Origin: Candidatus Bipolaricaulota bacterium
GTDB lineage: Bacteria; Bipolaricaulota; Bipolaricaulia; UBA7950; UBA9294
DNA: 7,104 nucleotides
Direction: 5' to 3'
NCBI GenBank assembly: GCA_023132545.1
Contig: JAGLYB010000066.1
Span: forward strand, 1-7,104
Below the pieces are notes generated by a model. It ran no database searches, was not told the DNA's origin, and worked only from the letters and a program-made list of their open reading frames with translations. A program made the position numbers and the translations under genes. Positions 1-4,816 of the stretch are shown piece after piece. Each line of letters begins with the position of its first letter. Position 1 is the stretch's first letter.

Positions 1-2207
1 ACTGGCGGATCGTTGACTGCAGCGATAGCGACTGTGACTGTTGCTGTGGCTGTCTCACCATTGCTGTCGGAAATTGTGTAGGTGAAAACGTCGATGCCGC
101 TGAATCCAGAATCAGGAGTGTAGGTGACATCAGTCCCGTTGTTGACAACCGAGCCGTTATTGGGCTGCGTTACGGATTGAACAATGAGGTTTTCGCCATC
201 GGGATCGGAGTCGTTGGGCAGCACGTTGATGACCACAGGAGTGTTCTCGTCCGTGGAATCGGAATCATCCTGAGCAACTGGCGGATCGTTGACCGCAGCG
301 ACGGCGACCGTGACGGTGGCCGTATCTGTGCCACCGTTACCGTCGGAGATGGTGTAGGTGAATGTGTCGACACCATTGAAGCCAGGAAGAGGGGTATAGG
401 CAATGGTCTCTCCATCCTTGACAGTCGAGCCATTACTGGGCTGCGTGAGGGATTGGATTACCAGAGTATCCCCGTCGAGATCGGAGTCATTTAGGAGGAC
501 ACCGATGCTAACGGGAGTATCTTCATCCGTGGTCTCGGAATCATCTAACGCGGTTGGAGGGTCGTTGACAGCGGAAATTGCGACCGTAACAGTTGCCGTA
601 TCTGTGCCACCATTACCGTCGGAGATGGTGTAGGTGAAGACGTCGATACCATTGAACCCAGGATTGGGAATGTAGGATATGCTGGTTTCAGCATTGATGA
701 TCGTTCCATTGCTTGGCGAACTCACTGATTCCACTAGAAGGAAGTCGCCGTCTGGATCCGAATCATTGGAGAGGACGGGGATGGATACGAGTGTGTCTTC
801 ATCCGTGATTGCACTGTCATCCTGCGCCAGAGGAGCATCGTTAATCGGGTTCACGTTAATGACTACGGTGGCGGTGTCCGTCCCGCCATTGCCATCCGAA
901 ACAGAATAGGTCAGGGTGTCCGTCCCGTTGAAGTCCGGATCCGGGGTATAGGTCAAGCTTGTTCCATGATTGTCGACTGACCCATGTTCCGGCGATGTCA
1001 CGGCTTCGATGATCAAGGCATTGCCATCTGGATCGGAATCATTGAGCAGAACATCTATGGAAACGGGCGATTCTTCGTCCGTTGACTCTTCATCATCCTC
1101 GGCAATGGGAGGATCGTTGACCGCGCTGACCGTGATAGTCACTGTGGCTGTGGCTGTTCCACCATTTCCGTCTGAGAGGACGTAGGTAAAGGTGTCGATC
1201 CCGTTGAAATCGAGATTCGGGGTATAGATAACAACATCCCCGTTGGTGATGACCGAACCGTTGTCAGGCTGAGTCACGGATTGGACGGTGAGGGCGTCGC
1301 CATCGGGATCGGAGTCATTAGGCAGGACATCGAGGGTAATGGGCGTATCTTCCTGCGTATTGCCGCTATCGTCTTGAGCAACAGGAGGATCGTTGCTTGG
1401 AAGCACGGTGACGTATACCGTTGCCGTAGCCTTCCCGCCATTCTCATCGCAAGCGGTGTAGGTGAAAGCGTCCTCGCCATTGAAGTTCGGATTTGGAATG
1501 TAGGTCACATCTGTCCCGTTGTTCACGACCTCGCCATGCTCAGCTTGCGTTACCGATTCGACGACCAGGCTGTCGCTATCGGGATCGAAATCGTTTGACA
1601 ATACATCGATATCCACGGATGTGTCTTCTGGCGTTGTGGCGCCATCATCCAAGGCGATGGGAGCATCGTTGATTTCATCCACGGCTACAGTCACCAAAGC
1701 AAGTGAAGTTCCGCCGTTGCCGTCAGCAAGCGTGTAGGTGAACGTATCCATGCCATGGAAATCGGGATCAGGGATGTAGGTAATATCAGATCCGTTGTTT
1801 TCCACGATTCCATTGTTGGGCTGAGTGACAGATTGGATGATGAGGGTGTCGCCGTCTGGATCGGAATCATTGTTCAGAACATCGACAAGTACTGGTGTAT
1901 CTTCGTCAGTCGATTCGGAGTCATCCTGAGCAACTGGAGGGTCGTTTACGGGTGAAACGAAGACGGTGACGGTTGCTGTGGCTTGTCCTCCGTTTCCATC
2001 AGTGGCTGCATAGCTGAAGCTGTCCGTTCCATGGAAATTCGGATCCGGCGTGTAGGTGACGGTCCCACCGTTATTGGAGACTGATCCATTCTTTGCTTGC
2101 CCTACCCAGTCCACAGACAGCAAATCTCCATCCGGGTCGGAGTCATTACTCAAGACATCGATAGTGACGGGGATGTCCTCAGCCGTCGAATCCTCGTCGT
2201 CTACAGC
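1..2207 (-). repeat. Eight tandem 92-residue (276-nt) cadherin-like repeats in exact register
   Basis: Going along the minus strand, repeats start at 2207, 1931, 1655, 1379, 1103, 827, 551 and 275, each exactly 276 nt after the last with no insertions or deletions. Each repeat begins A-x-D-D, carries the acidic loop N-D-x-D-P-D-G-D or a close variant near residues 21-29, and ends near V-N-D-P-P-V. The last repeat is cut by the window edge in its final codon, and the array probably continues beyond. Identity is high between neighbouring copies: 319-362 and 595-638 differ at only one of 44 bases. The uniform length suggests growth by tandem duplication. Confidence 0.93.
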
Positions 2208-3893
2208 CGTGGGAGCATCATTGACCGGCTGGATGATGAGCGTCACGGTTGCGATGTTGGAATCCTTTGTGTCGGAGCTGACGTAGTATGTGAATTGGTC
2301 GCTTGTGGTCTCGCTGCCGTCATGGACATAGGTAAACGATCCGTTCGCATCAAGAGTCAGATCTCCGTGCGACACACCTGAGATCAGTGTTACTATGAGA
2401 GGGTCGCCCGGCGAAGCGATATCGTTGTCAATGATTCCCGGAGCGTTCACATGAAGTGTTTCGCCTTCGCTGACGTGATAGAGATCGTCAATGGCCAACG
2501 GAGGATCGTCGCACATCACGGCAATCGTCACGTGCGCTTCATTGGAGATAGCCCCATCGTCATCAGCGATGGTGTAGCTGAAACTATCATCGCCGCAGCT
2601 CAACGGATCCGGCATGTAGGTTACGAGGCCGCTTGTGTGGTGCACGCTGAGGGTACCGAAAGACGGGGAATTCGTGATTTGAATCGATGACAAATCGAGG
2701 AAACCGTCCGAATCTTCATCGTTTGAGGAAACGTTGATTTCGATGGCCGTGTTCTCATCCGTGGTGGCATAATCGTCTGCTGCTGTCGGGGATTCGTTGC
2801 ATTGGATCTCGATATCTACAGTGGCTTCATTGGAAATTGCTCCCTCGTTGTCCTCCACGACATAGGAGAAGGAATCGCTGCCACAATCTCCATTGGAAGG
2901 GGAATAAGTCACAACACCGGTCGAGGGATCAACAGTGATTGTGCCGTGAATCGGATCTTGGATGATGCTCACAGAGGATGAATCGATGCTACCGTCTGGA
3001 TCTGAATCATTGCCCAAGATGTCGATACGAACGGACTCATTCTCATCCGTCTCTGAGTGATCATTGAGAGCCATTGGTCCGTCGTTGGCTGGGCAGATCG
3101 TTACGGAAACAACGGCGGAATCGACGTTCCCATCGCTATCTTCAAGCGCATATGTGAAGGTGTCGATGCCATGGTAATCTGGGTCCGGTGTGTAGGTGAC
3201 CGTGCCGTCACCATTGTCTTGGGTGGAGCCATGGGCACCACTCACTAATTCAACAATGTGAGTTGGCTCGACCCCAAGCAAGTCGTTGGCCAGTAAATCT
3301 ATAATGACGGGCGTGTCTTCGTCAGTTTCGGCAGTGTCATCCAAGGCATCCAGAGGCAGACTGATGAAGATCGTTCCATACTGGTCACCCGTGCACTTGG
3401 AGCCAGGCCCATAGGGCGCGCACGAGCCGTCCACGCACTCTGACACGTTCTTGAAGTTCTGGTCTACGGACCACATGATCTGAACGTTCTCCAAACTCAA
3501 CGAGCTGCCGCAGGGAAGGGATACGCTGCCGAAGTAGATGTCCGGGTAGGCACCCTTGGAGAAGACGTTGAGCGGCTCACTGACCATGTCGGCAATGGCA
3601 AGTTCTCCATCGATGTAGATATCGGCGACGAATCGTACACAATAGGTCTTATTTCGATTAAAATAAAGGGAAACATACAGATCTGCGTCAACAGCCCCTC
3701 CGGGAGTGCAAGAACCGAGGACATCTGCAGTGACCTCGACCAACTCGACATCGTTGGCTGTACAGCCGCTTATGCAGCGGGGGAACGATTGAGCGGTTGC
3801 AGCCATTGCCATGAGCGTGACGAGTGCGAGGAATACGAAGGCACTGGTCAGGAGTCTTCTTCCCCGACGCGCAGATGTGTCTTGATCAATCAT
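1..3893 (-). CDS. Secreted giant cadherin-like/Big_9 tandem-repeat protein, probable surface adhesin (C-terminus outside window)
   Basis: One open frame with no internal stop gives 1297 full codons and continues past the left edge. Residues 1-34 form a Sec signal peptide (RRGRR, a hydrophobic core, then ATA before QS). Residues 35-182 are a cysteine-rich domain. From residue 183 there are twelve tandem Ig-fold repeats with the hallmarks of bacterial cadherin-like/Big_9 modules: a D-D near the start, T-D-E-D-T-P-V, V-L-x-N-D-S-D-P-D-G-D, V-T-Y-T-P, F-x-Y-x-x-x-D-x-N-G-G and V-N-D-P-P-V. The acidic N-D-S-D-P-D-G-D loops suggest calcium binding. Proteins of this kind are exported adhesins or matrix proteins; the ligand cannot be predicted. 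I chose ATG 3893 because it gives a normal signal peptide and has AGGAGG 9 nt upstream. ATG 4007 is in frame, also has a strong ribosome binding site, and would add 38 residues. A cyclic-di-GMP riboswitch lies in the leader. The anchor (autotransporter, type I signal, LPXTG or sorting domain) is not visible. Confidence 0.93.
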   Translation of the reverse strand, partial: MIDQDTSARRGRRLLTSAFVFLALVTLMAMAATAQSFPRCISGCTANDVELVEVTADVLGSCTPGGAVDADLYVSLYFNRNKTYCVRFVADIYIDGELAIADMVSEPLNVFSKGAYPDIYFGSVSLPCGSSLSLENVQIMWSVDQNFKNVSECVDGSCAPYGPGSKCTGDQYGTIFISLPLDALDDTAETDEDTPVIIDLLANDLLGVEPTHIVELVSGAHGSTQDNGDGTVTYTPDPDYHGIDTFTYALEDSDGNVDSAVVSVTICPANDGPMALNDHSETDENESVRIDILGNDSDPDGSIDSSSVSIIQDPIHGTITVDPSTGVVTYSPSNGDCGSDSFSYVVEDNEGAISNEATVDIEIQCNESPTAADDYATTDENTAIEINVSSNDEDSDGFLDLSSIQITNSPSFGTLSVHHTSGLVTYMPDPLSCGDDSFSYTIADDDGAISNEAHVTIAVMCDDPPLAIDDLYHVSEGETLHVNAPGIIDNDIASPGDPLIVTLISGVSHGDLTLDANGSFTYVHDGSETTSDQFTYYVSSDTKDSNIATVTLIIQPVNDAPTAVDDEDSTAEDIPVTIDVLSNDSDPDGDLLSVDWVGQAKNGSVSNNGGTVTYTPDPNFHGTDSFSYAATDGNGGQATATVTVFVSPVNDPPVAQDDSESTDEDTPVLVDVLNNDSDPDGDTLIIQSVTQPNNGIVENNGSDITYIPDPDFHGMDTFTYTLADGNGGTSLALVTVAVDEINDAPIALDDGATTPEDTSVDIDVLSNDFDPDSDSLVVESVTQAEHGEVVNNGTDVTYIPNPNFNGEDAFTYTACDENGGKATATVYVTVLPSNDPPVAQDDSGNTQEDTPITLDVLPNDSDPDGDALTVQSVTQPDNGSVITNGDVVIYTPNLDFNGIDTFTYVLSDGNGGTATATVTITVSAVNDPPIAEDDEESTDEESPVSIDVLLNDSDPDGNALIIEAVTSPEHGSVDNHGTSLTYTPDPDFNGTDTLTYSVSDGNGGTDTATVVINVNPINDAPLAQDDSAITDEDTLVSIPVLSNDSDPDGDFLLVESVSSPSNGTIINAETSISYIPNPGFNGIDVFTYTISDGNGGTDTATVTVAISAVNDPPTALDDSETTDEDTPVSIGVLLNDSDLDGDTLVIQSLTQPSNGSTVKDGETIAYTPLPGFNGVDTFTYTISDGNGGTDTATVTVAVAAVNDPPVAQDDSDSTDENTPVVINVLPNDSDPDGENLIVQSVTQPNNGSVVNNGTDVTYTPDSGFSGIDVFTYTISDSNGETATATVTVAIAAVNDPP
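2208..3347 (-). repeat. Four divergent repeats at the N-terminal end of the array (92, 96, 96 and 96 residues)
   Basis: Repeat 1 (3347-3072) is 92 residues and has a degenerate acidic loop (L-L-A-N-D-L-L-G). Repeats 2 (3071-2784) and 3 (2783-2496) are 96 residues. Each carries cysteines at repeat positions 63 and 91, probably an intradomain disulfide, and shares S-F-S-Y and G-A-I-S-N-E-A. Repeat 4 (2495-2208) is 96 residues and resembles the VCBS/Cadherin_5-like subtype (I-I-D-N-D, G-D-L-T-L-D-A-N-G-S-F-T-Y). The array is thus a mosaic: an older diverse N-terminal part and a homogeneous C-terminal part. Confidence 0.85.
3348..3791 (-). other. Cysteine-rich N-terminal domain of the repeat protein (residues 35-182)
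   Basis: This segment contains eight cysteines, at residues 40, 44, 62, 85, 128, 153, 158 and 167, enough for four disulfides in the oxidising extracytoplasmic space. The pattern is mostly beta (alternating hydrophobics such as D-A-D-L-Y-V-S-L-Y-F and V-A-D-I-Y-I-D-G), with L-P-C-G-S-S-L-S-L-E-N and M-W-S near residues 126-142. It precedes the repeats and so would sit at the distal or N-terminal end of the fibre. I do not recognise a named family. A ligand-binding or capping role is inference from position only. Confidence 0.55.
3792..3893 (-). other. Signal peptide of the repeat protein
   Basis: Residues 1-34 comprise a short polar N-region ending in RRGRR, a hydrophobic stretch from about residue 14 to 31 (LLTSAFVFLALVTLMAMA), and a small-residue cleavage site A-T-A before Q-S. 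There is no lipobox cysteine, so the type is Sec/SPI, not lipoprotein. This is the main argument for initiation at 3893: starting at 4007 would leave an atypically long N-region of about 50 residues. Confidence 0.8.
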
Positions 3894-3902
3894 CAATTGA
3901 TG

Positions 3903-3908
3903 CCTCCT
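3903..3908 (-). promoter_or_regulatory. Ribosome binding site for the ATG at 3893
   Basis: A perfect AGGAGG is followed by a 9-nt spacer (CATCAATTG) before ATG 3893. The TCGAGG at 3911-3906, which overlaps it, repeats the 3' strand of the P3 helix of the upstream aptamer. It could therefore pair with the P3 5' strand CCTCGA (4079-4074). Confidence 0.75.
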
Positions 3909-3928
3909 CGAAAAACGTGGTACCTCTT

Positions 3929-3938
3929 CAGGTTGCCG
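3929..3938 (-). promoter_or_regulatory. Anti-aptamer strand: perfect 10-bp complement of the riboswitch 3' strand
   Basis: CGGCAACCTG here is the exact reverse complement of CAGGTTGCCG at 4045-4036, the 3' strand of the c-di-GMP aptamer core and P1. Pairing would dismantle the aptamer and enclose the Shine-Dalgarno hairpin at 4035-4016. It also mimics the aptamer's own GGCAAACC strand, as expected for an expression platform. No run of T directly follows the helix (TTTTT begins after a further 13 nt, at 3915), so a classical terminator is not clear. Confidence 0.5.
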
Positions 3939-4015
3939 ATGGGGTAAAGGACACTGGGAGAGCCCACCAACGAACGATGGATTCCGTCCATTCAATCGTT
4001 TCTTCATCTCAAACC

Positions 4016-4035
4016 GCCTCCTTGGTTGTGGAGGC
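4016..4035 (-). promoter_or_regulatory. Predicted Shine-Dalgarno-sequestering hairpin after the aptamer
   Basis: GCCTCC (4035-4030) is a perfect 6-bp complement to GGAGGC (4021-4016), the core of the ribosome binding site for ATG 4007, with an 8-nt loop (ACAACCAA). Its 5' arm overlaps the aptamer's 3' boundary (TTGCCGGCC), so forming P1 and forming this hairpin could compete. This suggests translational control, probably on when c-di-GMP is bound, but the sign is inference. Confidence 0.5.
4017..4023 (-). promoter_or_regulatory. Second, upstream in-frame ribosome binding site (for ATG at 4007)
   Basis: AAGGAGG is followed by a 9-nt spacer and ATG at 4007, which is in frame with the repeat protein with no stop in between. 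The 38 extra residues (MKKRLNGRN..., rich in R, P and H) do not look like a normal signal-peptide N-region. The site may be an alternative start, or a relic, or the actual regulated start, since the core GGAGGC is complementary to GCCTCC just upstream. Confidence 0.5.
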
Positions 4036-4126
4036 CGGCAACCTGCTACCTCGATCAACGAAAGTCATCCGAATCGAGGCCATGGCTTTACGTCCCATTC
4101 TCACGAACGGTTTGCCTTTCTCAGCC
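4033..4126 (-). promoter_or_regulatory. Cyclic-di-GMP-I (GEMM-I) riboswitch aptamer in the leader of the repeat-protein gene
   Basis: Read on the minus strand, the segment contains, in the right order, the conserved blocks of the cyclic-di-GMP-I aptamer. AAAGGCAAACC (ends 4109) is followed by helix GTTC/GAAT capped by a GNRA tetraloop GTGA (4104-4101). Then come GGGACGTAAAGCC (4096-4084), a helix CCTCGA/TCGAGG (4079-4074 with 4054-4049), and GGTAGCAGGTTGCCGG (4050-4035). The canonical family has GGCAAACC, GNRA, GGGACGCAAAGCC and GGTAGC-GGGTTRCCG, so agreement is close, with one T for C in the ACGCAAAGCC block. The 5' GGCAA and 3' TTGCC close P1. These RNAs bind the second messenger c-di-GMP and control surface, motility and matrix genes. 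Here the element precedes a giant secreted repeat protein, a typical target. Confidence 0.9.
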
Positions 4127-4153
4127 ATACATGAGCAAAAGCTCTATAACAGG

Positions 4154-4159
4154 ATTATG
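4154..4159 (-). promoter_or_regulatory. Possible -10 element upstream of the riboswitch
   Basis: CATAAT matches five of six bases of the sigma-70 -10 consensus. It lies about 28 nt before the aptamer, a suitable place for a transcript starting just 5' of it. The hexamer 17 nt upstream (GTCCAA) is a poor -35. TTATAG at 4149-4144 is an alternative -10. Weak evidence. Confidence 0.22.
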
Positions 4160-4243
4160 CCTAGCGTGGACCTAACTTGGACGCTGTGCACGGCAATCCA
4201 GCCAGTTCCATGATTCGGCGAAGCTGGCCGTTGTTAGGGACAA

Positions 4244-4257
4244 CGTGGCATGTCACG
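4244..4257. promoter_or_regulatory. Near-perfect 14-bp palindrome, possible operator
   Basis: CGTGGCATGTCACG is a dyad with a single mismatch pair. It lies about 9 bp upstream of a possible -10 (TATAAG, 4266-4271) and 78 bp before the start of the 105-residue gene. The size and symmetry suit a dimeric transcription factor site. There is no independent support. Confidence 0.25.
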
Positions 4258-4334
4258 CCGACTGCTATAAGATGTTGCGGGGCGTACGGACGTGATGATG
4301 TATGTAGGACTTGAACAAGATTGAAGGAGGCGGG

Positions 4335-4652
4335 ATGTATCGGAGTTCGGTTCGGAAGTTCATTCAGGGTGTGTTGAGTTTGCTCGATGAAGGACGAGAT
4401 CTCAGTTTCGAGCAAATCAAGGAACTGCAGGATTACACAATCGCCGACATTTTGGGCAAGTTACGCGTGGACAAGGCGCAGGAGATTCGTAGCGGAATGC
4501 CAGCCGAAGACTGGGATGAAATCATGGCCTATATCGGGCGATTCAGCACTGCCCATGGCCCGCAATCCCTCCATTTCTACGATTCCACCATCGAGAGTAG
4601 CTTTCTGTGCTGGCTGGCCGCCATCGGCGTGGAGATGCTGTCTGACGTATAG
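4335..4652 (+). CDS. Small hypothetical protein, 105 residues
   Basis: I do not recognise this protein. It starts at ATG 4335 with AAGGAGG (4324-4330) 4 nt upstream, slightly close but strong. A TTG at 4311 in the same frame has no good ribosome binding site. The product is acidic and probably mostly helical. Residues 1-60 look amphipathic (FIQGVLSLLDEG, FEQIKELQDYTIADILGKL, W-D-E-I-M-A-Y-I). Residues 61-105 include H-G-P-Q-S-L-H-F-Y-D-S-T and end in a hydrophobic segment FLCWLAAIGVEML, too short and polar-flanked to call a membrane anchor. There is no signal peptide, so it is probably cytoplasmic. It is transcribed away from the repeat gene and is followed 164 nt later by the beta-helix fusion on the same strand. 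It could be a small regulator or adaptor, but no motif supports this. Confidence 0.65.
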   Translation: MYRSSVRKFIQGVLSLLDEGRDLSFEQIKELQDYTIADILGKLRVDKAQEIRSGMPAEDWDEIMAYIGRFSTAHGPQSLHFYDSTIESSFLCWLAAIGVEMLSDV

Positions 4653-4816
4653 TCGATCGCGCAGGTCCCTCAAGAAGTTGTCTATACGATCATGTCGGAC
4701 TGGCCGACGTGCGTCTCATACCGGTCATAGGGTTGCAGTTCTTGAGCAGCGGATTCCGAGTGAGGGATCGACCCAATGTCTGGACGTCAACCGAGCGAGT
4801 GTGCTAAGGTGAACGA
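4653..4816 (+). other. Intergenic gap with a weak hairpin
   Basis: No coding sequence is supported here. A CATGTCGG-ACTGG-CCGACGTG stem-loop at 4691-4711 (8 bp with one G-T pair) follows the 105-residue gene. No T-run follows, so it is at best a weak or factor-dependent terminator or an RNA processing site. No clear promoter for the downstream gene is visible, so read-through from the small gene is possible. Confidence 0.35.
4806..4811 (+). promoter_or_regulatory. Ribosome binding site of the beta-helix/binding-protein fusion
   Basis: AAGGTG lies 5 nt before ATG 4817. Together with the basic residues and hydrophobic segment that directly follow the ATG, it fixes the start. Confidence 0.65.

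Larger units (their letters stand above)
4127..4334. other. Remainder of the divergent intergenic region
   Basis: No gene is convincing here. The stretch should hold promoters for both directions. Visible structures are a GAGC-TTTT-GCTC stem-loop (4133-4144) just before the aptamer, a CGTTGT-TAGGG-ACAACG stem-loop (4229-4245), and an adjoining 14-bp near-palindrome (4244-4257). A TATAAG hexamer at 4266-4271 could be a -10 for the rightward genes, but no good -35 sits 16-18 nt upstream. Confidence 0.4.

Noticed and set aside
177..494. Plus-strand ORFs inside the repeat gene (for example 177-494, 1281-1598, 2097-2381)
   Set aside because: They are antisense to a continuous 1297-codon frame and recur with the 276-nt repeat period, giving similar low-complexity peptides. 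They are shadows of the repeats.
1..3347. CRISPR or non-coding satellite array
   Set aside because: The period is 276/288 nt without unique spacers, and every unit is an in-frame protein repeat.
3911..3938. Intrinsic terminator in the riboswitch leader (TTTTT at 3915-3911)
   Set aside because: The only hairpin immediately before the T-run is a 4-bp ACCT/AGGT stem (ACCTGAAGAGGT). The stable 10-bp helix ends 13 nt earlier and its other arm is far upstream. Translational control fits better.
3824..4213. Plus-strand ORF of 129 residues across the leader
   Set aside because: It overlaps the signal-peptide coding region and lies antisense to the whole riboswitch. It has no convincing ribosome binding site and its composition is not protein-like.
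4691..4711. Rho-independent terminator for the small gene
   Set aside because: The stem is present but contains a G-T pair and no T-run follows.
4387..4812. 141-residue ORF overlapping the 105-residue gene in another frame
   Set aside because: The translation is rich in Arg, Ser, Trp and Cys, with no good ribosome binding site. The overlapping 4335-4652 frame has a strong site and normal composition.
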